Positions 45,385-57,664 are shown, counted from the first letter of the stretch. The stretch: 64,000 bases of DNA from Escallonia rubra (GCA_033065855.1 JAVXUO010001315.1:124001-188000), one strand, 5' to 3'. The notes: generated by a model from the letters alone, not told the origin. Numbers and translations are program-made.

Positions 45385-46918
45385 TAAAGCGCTACAGGAT
45401 CTAAAGAGCTACGACTAAAAACTCCAGCCAAGATAATCGAGGCGGAGGGACGAGAGTTTGGGAACACTAGCCCACTGGTACCCTCAAGGATTCTCAATAT
45501 GCTAAGCCAACAACGTCTAAGCGATCAATGGATCGGGTTAAGGCAGAGGTTTGGACTAAGGAAACTACAAAGCCAACCAAAGTGACTATGCATAAAAATA
45601 AGTCCATCCTAATACCTTTTGAGATCTGCTTGGTTTCGTGATACATGCAACGAATCATGTCTACAACTCGGCAAAACGTTTTCAGACAGCAAATAACCGA
45701 TGAAAACTTAAAAAGCAGATTATATCATATCGATTTAAGAACAAAGCAAGCAGACCAGGATATCAAAATCGCATCCACACATATTGAACTCTGCACTATT
45801 CCACTATCTAAACATATATTAGCCTAGTTGACATATAAAAGCAAAGCATCAAGCTTAAATCAATCAAAGAATGAAATTATTTTAATTAAATCTTATTAAG
45901 TCAAACACCAAGAGACTACTGCAATTGAAATCAATACAAAGCTGCTATGATCATCAACAACCGGCATTCGATAAAGATACGTATATGGCTATCTATGGTT
46001 TAAACTGAGATGAGATCTAGTTTCATGCATGAGAGCAGCAATACCTTCTTTTACCTTTCAAGTTTTCTCCGTATCTTTCTTCTGGTGTAGGGTTCCTAAG
46101 TATAGCGAAAGAGCAAAACAATCAAAACCCAAATACCAACATGCTTGAAACACACGGTAGAATGCCATAAAATTACAGTGGACTAAAGGGAAAGCTAAAT
46201 TGAAAGCAGTATACCTTTCGAGCCTGAAAAGGATGTAGAAGCTTTTCTTTTTGCCCCCTCTTGCTCTCCCTTCTCTGCTTGTTGTGTAGTCTGAATCAGT
46301 CTAGGATCATCTTGTAATACTTGCCTTAACTGTGAACTATATCAAATTTACAAAACGCGTAAGCATACAATTTAAGATTGCATTCTTTTTTTGGTAAGAT
46401 TTCTTTCCCTCACTGGGAAAAATTATTACTCCGATGATATAGTGGCATCCCTGAAAATACTTTTGCGACAATTGCCAACCGCGTGACAGCCGAGAAATGC
46501 CACAAATATGCTTTTACAACTATTTTCGTCGCTGAATGGGTGAGTGAAGGAACATACCACGTGTTCTGTGTGCAAAACAAATAGCCAATAAGTTCTGCAA
46601 TTGTCAAGCGAAATCTTTGGTGATTTTATTGAACTTTTGTTAATAGCAAATCTCGTACACCTTGAACTTCACAGCTTGCGTTGGTGATAACCTTATTTCT
46701 TTTCTTTTGGTGGTGGTGTCTATTACTTAAAGATTTGATTTAATCCATTCCTGCCAAGGATCAACTTTTTATTTTGATTGCGTATAGCAAGGATGCATTG
46801 CCAAAAGATAAAAATGTCTAAATTTATAACCGAAGTAAAATTTACTATCTTCGTGCTCAAAAAAGAAAAAGGAAAAAAAAAAAGAAAATTCAAAATGAGC
46901 TAACCCCGCCTGAAGTTA
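45385..46918. other. Probable 5' region of the 177-aa gene
   Basis: No convincing ORF. On the minus strand the sequence around 46265-46210 (purine-rich leader ending AAAG before GTATAC) and around 45625 (CTCAAAAG before GTATTAG) could be untranslated exons with donors. Otherwise AT-rich intergenic DNA. Confidence 0.35.
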
Positions 46919-47744
46919 GGGTGTGTTTGATAGCGCAATTAAGTACTTAAAATTTAATATTTTTAATTAAGTGCGTTTGATAACGCTTAACGTCGCACCA
47001 CTTAAAAAATTAATTCCTACAAAAAAATAGACTAAATTTAAAGTCAGGGTTGACTTATTTAATGTTTGTCTCTTAATTCTAAATGAGATAGTTAGAAGTT
47101 ATTTAACACAGTTTTACATAAAAAGAATAATTACCACGATGATGTCGCCTCAATTAATTTGCTGGCAATAGTGCCTCCACCACACTACAACCACCACCAC
47201 AACTATTATTCCCTTTTGCTACCACCATGCATCACAATTACCACGACATATCCACTACCAACACCACCACAAGGAAACCGCCATATCCACCACACTATCA
47301 CCACCGTCACCGCTTCTATGTCCGCCAAAACTATCTAAATACTCACCGCACTACAACTACAGTCATGACCGGCATGTTGTTGTCTGTCGCTACCACCACA
47401 ATTAATAACACCACATCTTCACGCACCACTATTGCTACCATTGATACCTTTCTGCTGCCGCTACCACCACCACTATCATTATTACTCCATCACCATTGCC
47501 ACCACCACCACCACCACCAACATGATTATAGCCAAAAACAAAAGTTATAAAGTACATAAGTAAATGCATAGTTTTATAAAATGGATAAATTTGTAAATAG
47601 AATAATTTTCAGACACTTGCTTTTGATTTGCAAAACATGTTAACTTATTTTTCAGTGAAAATTCAGTCGCTTAAAGTTTTCAGTTTTACGAATTCAGTAC
47701 TTAACTTTTTCAGAACTTAAATTTCAGTTTTATCAAACAGCCCC
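46919..47744. mobile_element. PIF/Harbinger-type MITE with CCA-rich core, copy 3
   Basis: The terminal inverted repeats are GGGTGTGTTTGATAGCGC on the left and, on the opposite strand, GGGGCTGTTTGATAAAACTG on the right. TTA trinucleotides at 46916-46918 and 47745-47747 form a target duplication, the mark of PIF/Harbinger (Tourist) insertions. The core (about 47170-47525) is degenerate CCA/CAC trinucleotide repeat. No transposase is present. This is the best-preserved of the three CCA-core elements in the window. Confidence 0.78.
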
Positions 47745-47773
47745 TTACACTTTTTTGTGAGAGATAAATTGTT

Positions 47774-48618
47774 GGATTAAATGCACATAAAGTCCTATAC
47801 TTTGGTGTCGTTTATGCGGAACACCCCAAAGTTTATTATTTAATTTGGTTTCCAACACCCCAAATTTTCTCTTTTGTACCTCAGACACCAATTGATAGAA
47901 AAGACTTGAACTTTTTGGATGTTTGTTTAATCTCGACGGGCAAGTTTGACAATTTGCAACAAAAGCCTATGTGATAGCCATATGTGGTAGCCACATCATC
48001 AGTGTCAAACTCTGTGGCAGCCACATCTTCTTATTTCCCACTATCTTCTTTTGTTTGAACTTAGGTTTCCGCCTCCGATCCCTGCAGCATCAACCACCGT
48101 CACCATCAATCACAAATGAAAGTACTGAACCCTTCATTTTTTAATTTTCACCCATCACCCAATGTAGAAGAGATTTCTAATTAGGTATTGACCCAATTGC
48201 TCAGTAAAAATTTAAAGATAACTCTAAATCAAAACCAAACTGTCGATCCCAAATTTAGCAATTGCAAAAATTCAACTCACACGAAGATGGTGATTGTCAC
48301 GTAGGAAAGGAGGCGACAGCAATAGGGTGGTTAGATATGGGGAAAGAGGTTGGCGGCGGTGAGGTGGTTGAGACATGGTGGTGGGTGAGCTTGAAGAATG
48401 GGGGCAGCAACTGGTTTAGGGAAAAGGGTGATTTTGGTTAGAGAAAGGAGGCGAACTCCTCGTTTTACCCTCAAAATTTTAACTGACATTCAGGTTTTTT
48501 CAATTAATTGGTGTCTCGAGCATAAAATTAATGATCCCAATGTTAAGAGTTGGGTGTGAACCAAACTCTTAACATGTAAATGATCCCAAAATATTGGGTT
48601 TTATGTGTATTTAACCCT
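47774..48618. mobile_element. 845-bp TIR element, possibly MULE-related
   Basis: Terminal inverted repeats GGATTAAATGCACATAAAGT and, on the opposite strand, AGGGTTAAATACACATAAAA. The 8-bp direct repeat AAATTGTT flanks it (47766-47773 and 48619-48626). An 8-9-bp duplication fits MULE or hAT. The interior is non-coding. It sits 30 bp from the PIF-type MITE. Confidence 0.65.
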
Positions 48619-48929
48619 AAATTGTTTTGATGTACTGAAGAATCACTTTTTCAGTCAAAAGAGTCAATACACAGTAAGCATTCATTTTTCAACACTAATA
48701 ATTTTATTTGCTACACTTCAAAATCTCAAGGGTGGTATGAGATTGGAGCTCCTTCTCAAGACCTCAAGTGCTTATGGAACTCTAAAGAGAAAAAGTACAA
48801 GAGCGCGAGTCACATATCAGACTTCAGAGCCACAACTCAAAATCACGCTCAACCCATTTGCGTCCTTATGCACCCACTTGATAAAAGAACATTTTTACAT
48901 CTATATCTATACTATATAAAGTTAACTAC

Positions 48930-49800
48930 TCGGTTGATGGCTGTACTATAACCCAAATTTAGCTTTAGTCACTGGACTTTGTTTTATGTCAAAATGGTCA
49001 TTGGACTCGTTAATTTGTTCAATTAAGTCATTATGTTAGGTTCAATTACCCAAAGACCCGTTAAGTGCCCATGTGTGAGGCACGTGAGCCTTAAATTGGG
49101 GGCAAAATTGTCAAAACACATAAGCTTAATATTTTTATATTTTTCTTCTTTTCTTTTTCTTTTCATCTTCTTCTTCCTCCATTGCCCACTTATCCACCAC
49201 CACCACACCCGACCTAACTATAGGCTTCGCTTCCTGAAAGAAAAAGGGTACTTGTTTAAAGCATAAAGGAGCTTCTGTTGTTGTGGTTAGCAACTATGAT
49301 GAGGCATAGCATCAGCAGTATCACTAACGTTGAGCAGTTAAAGCACTCCCAAATAATTTTTTCTGCAGTATTATCTTTTTCAGGAAAGCTTGCTCGACCA
49401 ATTTTAGGTCAGGGTGGGTATTTTCTGACCACTTTTCCTACAACATCGGGTTCTACATTCAATCTTGGTCTAAAGGCCCATTTCAACCCCGTAATAAGAT
49501 AACTGAGTACTTGCAAATGCATTCGCTGTTTTTGGTTGCCACACATCCTGCTCTTGGTCACTTGCTATTCAAATAAACTCCACCAGATTTAAATATTCTG
49601 CGTCATTGATATCCAGTAGACATGACAAAAACTTTTGTAGCTTGAACCACAGGCAACTTTGTACAACTGTCTCGGTCAGCGGATCTGTAAGATAAAACCA
49701 TCAGACGGTGGTTCCAACCTGACAAGCTAGGAGAAAGCAACGAACTACATTCAAGGAAACCTCATAGATCTGTTCATTTTAGGATAAGTGACGCGCAAAA
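48930..49800. other. AT-rich intergenic DNA
   Basis: No gene recognised. Short reading frames show no domain and the sequence has no clear terminal repeats. Confidence 0.5.
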
Positions 49801-49814
49801 CTTCTAGACATCTC

Positions 49815-50122
49815 ACTAGTACTTCCAGTTTCTCGCCCCGAGGACATCTTATTACACATACAAGAATAAAAATAAGGCATTAACACTATCTTGTAAGGAA
49901 CCTTAACTGATGTAGTATTGCAAGATCAGCATTACCAAGTAAAAGGCAACTTGAAAGCTTTCAATACTAGACAGCTCACTAGTAGTTACAGTTTGAGGAT
50001 ATCTCTTATATAAAGAGAGAAGAATAGACATAAGGCACTAAGACTAGGATGTAAAGAACCTAAACTGATGTAGTATTACAGGATCAGCATTGCCAAGTAA
50101 AAGGAAACTTGAAAACTTTCCA
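49815..50122. repeat. ~157-bp tandem duplication
   Basis: Two diverged copies each contain CTGATGTAGTATTRCARGATC, CCAAGTAAAAGG and CTTGAAARCTTTC, beginning near 49815 and 49972. The first lies among AT-rich DNA and the second leads into a GC-richer segment. Confidence 0.75.
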
Positions 50123-50539
50123 CCCGACGGGCTAAGGTAGTGTCCAGGAGGAGTCCCCTACCTGGCGGGAGAGGAGTTCTCAAGTCGGAGCACTTGGAGC
50201 TCCCTGAGATAGTGTCCTGGAGGAGTCGCCTTCCCTGAGGATGCTGCACACTCCGGAGAGTAGGTCGCAGCATGTTCCATGACTAAGGCAAGGTTCGAAT
50301 GGTGTGGTGAAGGGATGGACCACCGCTGGGGCGTGGCAGTGCAATAGATTGCTGGGGGCATAGTTATATAAGTAGCACAACACATATTGATATGTGTGAG
50401 GTGTTGGGTTGCAGTCGCTAACTTTTATCTGGAAGCGCATGATCGACAGTGCATAGGCGCAACGATGAGTGTTATGGAGACGGGCATTGTGCTAAGGGCA
50501 GGAGACACGGAGACAGCGCTCTAGCACGGTCGTACATCG

Positions 50540-51110
50540 CGGCAATTTGGAAAAAGAACGGAAGTCATAGAGCATGGAGTTCCCAAGGGGAGGATAGAAG
50601 AAAGGGTAAGCGAAGAGTCCCCAAGGAAAAGGGAAACCAAAAGGGAAGGCAAGGGAGACCTTAAGGAGAGGGAGCCCCCAAAGGATGAAGCTTGGGATCC
50701 CTCAAGGGTTGAAGCAGGGGAGCCCCCATGGAGTGAAGAAAGAAGTCCCCTAGGAGAGGAGACCAAGGATGGGGAGCCCCCAAGGGTAGGAAGGCCGCCA
50801 AGGGCTGAAGCAAGGGAAACCCCAGTGAGAGGGAGGCCCCAAGTTATGAAGCAAGAGAGACCCCAAGGAGCTAGAAGGGGGAGCTTGGGCTGATCTCTTG
50901 TGGGGAAGGCCTAAGGCTGACCCCTTTAGAGGAAGACGTGGGCCGACCTCTTTGGGGGAAGGCATGCCCTCGATTCCAACACTTGGAATATTTTTGTTTT
51001 GGGGGTGCATCGTTTGACGACAATTCCAACAGTTAGAGTATTTTTGTGCTAGAGGTGCAAGACGTGACGTCAATTCCAACACTTGGAACAATTTTGTACC
51101 AGAGCCACGA
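50540..51110. repeat. Purine-rich and ATTCCAACACTTGG repeats
   Basis: 50540-50950 is a degenerate repeat of AAGGGGAGCCCCCAAGG-like units. 50970-51110 holds three units of about 55 bp containing ATTCCAACACTTGGAA (a near-palindrome) and TATTTTTGT. The ACACTTGGAA phrase recalls the spacer (CTCCAACACTTAG) of the MULE palindrome arrays. No coding is supported. Confidence 0.6.
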
Positions 51111-51292
51111 CACGTGACTTAAGCGTGTGCCTTTGTAGCGTTGAACTTTGACCGTTAAATACTCATTAATGTGTCGCGAGAGCGGGACTCAAAAGCGATT
51201 AAAAGTGCTTAATCAGGATGGGCTAGCAAGAATACTTTTGCCACCAAATGTTGTGTAGCTAACAGTATATCATCCTTCCAAGGGAGAGCTAG

Positions 51293-54026
51293 TGTTTTGC
51301 GCTCGTAGACAAACTCTCAACTAATTAACAAGTCTTTTGTGTCTCTTGCTGAGGACATCTATGAAGACAGAAAATTAAACTAAAAATAGAAAGATTTTGT
51401 ACCCAAAGAAGAAAAAGAAAGCTTTTAAATAATCGTAAGTGTTTACACAGTACAATGTTCCTAGGTCAGAACTGAGAATCTATATTGATAGACGGCAAAG
51501 CATCTAAAAGGTAAAGAAAAATAAGAAAAAAAAGACTTGAAATCAAGTCATGATTTGTTTGATAGTTAAGTTGTTGTTCTTCCTTTCTCTAATTTCCTCC
51601 TGTTACCCTTTTCCAAATGTCACTGCTCTCAACTGCCAAAAATTGCTTTGCTTGAATTTTTGTTATAACTGTTGAAATCTTATATGTTCATATCTTTTCT
51701 AATTGCTATGGGTTACTTCTTTAGACAGCTATCCAAAACTGCTACCAATGTTCTTCAAAGCAGGCTCCATATTCTATAAGCCTTAGCTACCTTACTCACC
51801 ATTAGTAGCCACCTGTCATTAAGAATTATAACAAGCCTTGAATAGAATGACATGTAACTTAAACATTCATCTTCTTTGTCATGTAAATGTGTCCATAGCT
51901 TATTGACCACGTAATACTTTTCATTTTATGTGCCAAAATTGCCTCCCAGGCCCAAGCAAATAAGTACTTTTGCAAAGAGTCATATCTTTCAAAAGGAAAT
52001 CATTTCTTTTACGATCGATAGGCTTCCACTCTTCACAATGAAAGCATTTCTTACTAGCGATTAGCCAATGATTGGCTCTAGCTGCCCCATCTTCATTTTG
52101 CATATACCATTATCAAGATAACCTTGGAGTGAATTAAAAGAAAGCATTTTTTACTATCGATAACCTCGAATTCTTCAAAGTGAAAGCATTTTTTCACCAT
52201 TGATAGCCTTACATTCTTCAAAATAAAAGTATTTCTCACTATCGATTAGTTGTCGATTGCTTTAACTGCACCATCTTGATTTTGCATATACAACATCAAG
52301 ATAACATTCATTATTGATAGGCTTGCACTGTTCAAAATGAAATCATTTTCACTATCGATTAGCTATTGATTGGCTTTAACTCCACCATCTTGATTTGTCA
52401 TACACTAATTTCAAGATAACATTAGAGTGTCTTAAGATTTGCTAGTCACTTCTTCTTGTTTGATCATCAGATATAATGCAACAACATAAATCAACCAATG
52501 ACCATAGTTGGCCAAGCCATTAAACAAACCATGACCATGTTTGGCCAAGATACTAACCAAATCAAGATATAAAATAGCTCCTGATATGCCAATCGATTGA
52601 ACAGTTTTATTTCAACATGCATGGAGAAAAAAGAAAACAAAGAATTTTTAACTATATTTGCACTTTTAGACAACCATTATCAAAACTCTACCTTGGTTTG
52701 CTCCACATTCCCAATAGGGTATCCTTTTCCAAAAACATAACACCGATTAGCTCCCAAAGTATATGTTTTTCATTAGATTTTATGGTGTCAAAAGCTTCAG
52801 ACTCACTTACATCAGGGAACTTTGAATCAACAGCCATAGTTGGCTCGCTATACACCACATGAAAAGGGCTCTATCTCGCTTTTAACCATAATAAGATTCC
52901 AAACTTGCCCCCAGCTGACTATACCCTTTTTTAACTTATCGATCTTTATATAAGAATGTCCATGGCTGCTCAATTTCTTCTGCCATTTTTGGCACTATAT
53001 CACGTTTTTTAACATACTGACTAGCGTCAAGTTCAAATCTATCCATTCCGTTTAGTAATAAGTCGTATGGTCTAACATATTTGACTATCTCCGAAATAAA
53101 TCGTGCCCCCCAATTATGTCACTCCTTTCATCAGTTTTCTAAACCAAGTCTATTGATAAAATGGGGTGTGCACTATGTTCATTTTCAAAAGTTTTTGCCA
53201 CAGATGGCAAAAAAGCTTGTTCTTCGACAATTTGACTTTCATTAACTTGGGACTCATCTGTATATAATGATTGCGTATAGTCAAAAGGTTCAGCCATTAT
53301 TAGCCTACCAATCATGACAACCGATGAAAGGAGTCGTTCGACCTCCTTTTTCATCGATCTAATTTTTTCAAAAATCATTTTCAAACATTCCACTACTCCA
53401 TTTGGAGTATTTCCAAACAAAGTTGATGAAAATTATAGATCTACCACTCTTGATTTCATCTTCTGTAGTTCATTAGAAGTTACTATCAAAACAATTGATA
53501 GAATAACAATGTTATAACAATGTTTGCGCTTGTAGGCAAACTCTGAATTAATGTTCAAGTTCTTTTGTGAAGACTTGAAAGCAACTCGGGCCTAAAATTC
53601 TAAAGAATGACTTGGAAAAAAAATATTTGAAATCAAGTCATAATTTGTTTGAGAGTTGAGTTATTGTTCTTTCTTTCTCTCATTTCCTCCTTCTACCTTT
53701 TCCAAATTTCGCTTCTTTGCTAATGCCAAAAACTGCTTTGCTTGAATTCTTTATAACTGCTAAGAAACTGTCCATACACATGTTTTGTGAATGCTCTCGA
53801 TTGCTTCTCTAGACAGCTATCCAAAATTGTTACTAATCTCCTTGAAAACAGGCTCCACATTCTATAAGCCTTAACTGCTTAATAACCATCAATAGTCACT
53901 TGTCATTAATAATCGTAACCAGCCTTGAATCAGAATGACATGTGACTTAAATTTATATCTTCTTTATCATGCACATATGTCCATAGCTTATTGGCCACAT
54001 TATACTTTTCATTTTATGTACCAATG
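51293..54026. mobile_element. Short non-autonomous LTR-type element
   Basis: Direct repeats at 51293 to about 51941 and 53521 to about 54026 begin TGTTTTGCGCTCGTAGACAA and TGTTTGCGCTTGTAGGCAAA. They share long segments such as TTGAAATCAAGTCATGATTT and TCCATAGCTTATTGACCAC. GCTAG flanks both sides (51288-51292 and 54027-54031), a 5-bp target duplication. The 1.6-kb interior has no gag, protease or pol that I recognise. The LTR end is not the usual CA, and strand and superfamily are undetermined. Confidence 0.68.
52010..52430. repeat. ~105-bp repeats inside the short LTR element
   Basis: Three to four imperfect units contain TTCTTCAMAATGAAAGCATT, ACTATCGATTAG and TTTAACTGCACCATCTTGAT, then TTTTGCATATAC. 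The regular spacing and shared order show a tandem array in place of coding sequence. Confidence 0.75.
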
Positions 54027-54960
54027 GCTAGCCCTGCAATCAACATTCAATTTCCCAATAATAGGTTGCCAAATTGCCTGAAAACCAACACATTTAAATA
54101 ATATATACTCTTGGTTTTCCTAATGGTTGTGACAAAATACACACTCATCATTCATTGGCTAAGACATTTCGTTATTTGCATTGTGTCCATGGTTTGTTAT
54201 TCTCTTCAGAGAGGCCACAAAATTAATACACGTGATTTTTTTTTCTTTTGGTATGGTTAGAATTGCGATTTCCTATGACTCGTCGCTATGGGGATGGGAA
54301 TCAACGACTTTGATGTTATCTCTTAGAGCCTTTGCCATTTGTCTCACCTCTTGGGATTTAATACACATGGTTGGTTATAACTATTTTACGCTAGCCAAAA
54401 CCCTACATATAGTCGTTGGAATATCTGTCATTATGGTGTTCCTTCTTTCTTTTCCTTCCTTTCATGTTCGTTCTTTAATGATTTGGGTTTTGGCATCTAT
54501 TTATGTTTACTTGACACCTTACAAGCTGTGTAGCCGCTGCTTTGATGTATACCTGAGCTAACATATCGACCATTAGTGGTACAAGTCATCTCCATTATCC
54601 GGAAGCATGCCTGAGTAGCACTGGTAGCCCTAGCAAAAAAGAAGAGATATGATAGAAGAAAAAGAACTTAAATTGGTCATCAGGGGATAGCTTTAAGCAC
54701 TTCCGGTAGGTTTCTCAGCAACTACTTGCCCAAGGCTCGGCCATCAGGAAGTCGTTCATACCACAATCTTTTCTGTTGATATTACTTTTACTGTCTGTGT
54801 TAGTTTCCGTCTTATAGTAACGAAACGTATAGATCAATAAAAAATTTGAATATAGGGTAAATTGCACTAAACTTTTTGAGGCTTACATTGGTTTCTCACC
54901 TAAGACCCTGAAGTTTCAATTTAAACACATATCACCCTACGATTGAGGATTGGTTTCAAT

Positions 54961-55513
54961 TAGGAGTGTATACGAACCGAGTTCGAGCCAAATATGGGTA
55001 TGTTCAAACTCGTTTGTTTAGTTTCACGCCATCTTCGTGTTCGTGTTCATGTTCCTATTCGTTTAATCTTCAAAATTTTGTTTGAACTCGTTTGTGGTTC
55101 GGTTAACAAAACTCGTGTTTGACTCAAGTTCGTGGACTTATTTATACAGACCAAACTCGAACTTAAAAACTCGTGTTCTTGTTCAAAATAATTATTTCCA
55201 AATCATAATTACACCTTACTTGATCCAATTGTGTAACTCATTTTAGGGCTTTCAAGTTTAAACTTAATTAATATTATTATTAAGTTATATAGCCTTTCGA
55301 TTTTGAACATATTATAATTAAATTATTATTCAGAAATCCGTTCATGAACACATTCGTGAACACTTTAAAATGTTCATGGGCGACTCGTTTAATAAACGAG
55401 TTCTAAAACTTTGTTCATGTTCGGTTCGTGTAATATACAAACGAACATGAACGAGTTCTTTGGGGAACGAACCACGAGCAGTTCATGAACAGCTCGGTTC
55501 ATTTACAGCCCTA
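54961..55513. mobile_element. hAT MITE
   Basis: Ends TAGGAGTGTATACGAACCGA and, on the opposite strand, TAGGGCTGTAAATGAACCGA form a terminal inverted repeat. The 8-bp target duplication GTTTCAAT (54953-54960) and GTTCCAAT (55514-55521) matches 7 of 8. The interior has many GAACTCGTTT/GTTCATG motifs on both strands, typical of this plant hAT family. No transposase. Confidence 0.85.
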
Positions 55514-55734
55514 GTTCCAATTAGACCCAAAATTATTTTATCGTTCAAAGAAGTGGATGGGCGCGCACCTTGAGGGGTTATTCGGGTAACAAACATTTGG
55601 AGGAAATTTTGTTGGTTCCTCTCTCTCACAACAATACAGACCCACCCACACACAGTGGTGCCCCTCTCCCCCACCATTCCCTGTAATCACGCACATAAAC
55701 ACATTACAAATAACCCACCTCTAAGTGCCTATAA

Positions 55735-55975
55735 GTGAGCCAAATAATGGGCCGAAAGCACGATGAGCCCATATGACGAAGTCGCCGTTGTTGGGGAAGG
55801 TAGTAGAGAGCTCGGCAGTGATTGAGGCATCCGACTTGCTCCAGATAAAGGGGAAGATAAGGAAGTCGAGGATGGTGATCAGGGCGGCAGCAGCCTTGAT
55901 GACTTGCTCCTCTTAGTAAGGGGCCTCGACGGCCTCAAAGTAGATCAAGAAGATGAAGGGGAAAAGGGAGAGTTT
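55735..55975 (-). pseudogene. Polyamine transporter (PUT/LAT type) fragment
   Basis: The minus strand translates to a decayed N-terminal segment of a plant polyamine/amino-acid permease. FPFIFLIYFEAVEAPY precedes a stop where the family has GGPYGEE. Then come [39 protein letters not shown] and [13 protein letters not shown], then another stop. It covers roughly the first two to three transmembrane segments. The rest of the protein is absent on both sides, so this is a gene fragment. It lies between a hAT MITE and an LTR. Confidence 0.75.
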
Positions 55976-56370
55976 TTTTGTTATTGGAGGTTGTTAGTGG
56001 AGGTAGGGGTGGGGAGGGGTTGGTTATTTGGAGAAGGTAGGGTGTGTCACCGATGGTGGTGAGATGTGGTAGTCTTTATTTGCACAATGTACAAACCAGA
56101 AACACACACACACAGAAAGACAGATTGCCCCATCTTCATCGAAATAGGTTAAGATGGCGAGGGCGGCAGGCTTCGTGTCTGGGTTTTGTTTGGTTTTTTT
56201 TGTATGTAACACCGCGTACTTATAAAGGCGTCCAAAATACCTATTGGTTGGTAAGAGCAAAAAGACGGATGATTTCTAGTGACATTTGGAAATTAGTATA
56301 TTATAATAAAGGTTAAAATTCTTTTCTGGCCAAAATATAATTATGTGAACTTTTTGGGGTTAGTTTGTGT

Positions 56371-56842
56371 TGCAGCTAAAAACTGGATCAGGAACCACAC
56401 CAGAAAATAGGCTTGCAAAAGAGATAACAAAGTGACCGCCGGGTGAGGTTCTGGCAGAGGAACACTCCGATGCTTAAGTCAGAGAGAGCTAATAATGTAG
56501 AACTCTGAAAAGCAATAGAACACAATGTATATGTGTGTGAAGTTGTCCATACCTGGGGGGTTAGACCCATTTATATAATAGTAGGAAGAATAGCCCTAGT
56601 AGGACTGGGCTATGAACAAATCTAATCAGGATTGTCATGGGATCCTAGAGGATCACATGTCTATCTCTAATGATAGAGTTATAGCCCTTTTAGGATTCTG
56701 TTTGATGATCAATATGGCAAGTGCCAAATAAACAGTATCCTAGTGGAAGACTACGTATCCAAACTGCCACGTGTCATAACGGCCACGTGTCATGACTGCC
56801 ACGTGTCACCTACATATTGGAGGCGTATTTTTAGCTATATCA
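56371..56842 (-). repeat. 3' LTR of the second retrotransposon
   Basis: Runs TGCAGCTAAAAACTGGATC to TTAGCTATATCA in plus-strand reading. Shared blocks with the 38062 LTR include GGAACCACA, GTGACCGCCGG, CTCCGATG and GTATTTTTAGC. About 472 bp long, slightly longer because of a G-box triplet. Confidence 0.85.
56765..56806. promoter_or_regulatory. Three evenly spaced CACGTG (G-box/ABRE) sites in an LTR
   Basis: GCCACGTGTCA occurs three times with CACGTG at 56767, 56783 and 56799, exactly 16 bp apart. The core and flank fit plant bZIP/bHLH G-box or ABA-response elements. They lie in the promoter (U3) part of the LTR. The related LTRs at 38062 and 43627 have only one such site (CCACATGTCA and CCACGTGTCA), so the triplet is an expansion. 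Regulation is inferred only. Confidence 0.6.
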
Positions 56843-56919
56843 TAATGCCTCCTGCTTTTGCCAGCGTTAACAAAGCAGGAGGAAGCACATTTTTCCCACT
56901 GAAGATAGCTAAGCACACA

Positions 56920-57066
56920 GAGAGAATTCTGCTTGGACAGGATTCTGCTAGGGCAGAATTCTGTTCGGCCCAAAAGTCACTCTGCTTGGGCAGAGTGCTC
57001 AGACGGGATTCTGCTCGGGCAAAATTATGTTCGGCCAAAAGTCACCCTACTTTGGCAGAGTATTCG
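56920..57066. repeat. CTGCTCGGGCAG tandem repeats, left part
   Basis: About two units of roughly 60-65 bp with TTCTGCTCGGGCA, TTCTGTTCGGCCAAAAGTCA and CTTTGGCAGAGTGTTCGGAC. The series stops at the CACTA insertion and continues at 63752. Confidence 0.88.
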
Positions 57067-57430
57067 CACTACAAGAAAACAGGCTTTTAGCGACGGGGAA
57101 ATCCGTCGCTAAAAGCCCAAAATCCGTCGCTAAAAGAATTAGCGACGGATTCACCGTCGCTAAAAATCCCTCGTATAAAAGCCCGTCACTAATAGTTTAG
57201 CGACGGAATTTTTAAATCCGTCGCTAAATATGTGATTTTTACCGACGGATTTATTTTTCATTAGCGACGGATATTCCGTCGCTAATTATATTTTTAGAAT
57301 TTTAATTTATTTTCTTTTTTGTCCAATTAGCGACGGATTAAATATTTAGCGACGGAATATTCCGTCGCTAAATAACCTATTGAAAGGAATACTTTAGCGA
57401 CGGAATAAATCCGTCGCCAAAAGTCAAATT
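57067..57430. repeat. CACTA left terminus and subterminal repeats
   Basis: The 12-13 bp inverted terminus is followed by about a dozen copies of AGCGACGGA or TCCGTCGCTAA in both orientations. These are the expected binding sites for the TNPA-like protein of CACTA elements. Confidence 0.93.
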
Positions 57431-57664
57431 TTTTTTTGATTTTTCAATTACCTAAACCTGTACAGAAATACAATTTTCAATTCTCAACAACAACGCGCAA
57501 TAAGCGAAATACAGAAAGAAATATATATAATCAATTATAAAAAATATTTATTATAAAAGAAACTAATACATGTACAAGCCGGGAACCGGAGATAGCCGGT
57601 TAGGAGAGGGGAGAAGAGTACAAGCCGGGGGGGGAAGCTAGGAACGGGCACGGGAAGGGGCTCA

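Noticed and set aside
48605-48919. 104-codon frame on plus
   Set aside because: Begins inside the end of a transposable element and has no recognisable domain.
54181-54561. 126-codon hydrophobic frame on plus
   Set aside because: No recognised family and no clear gene context; it sits just after a non-autonomous LTR element in AT-rich DNA where hydrophobic frames arise by chance.
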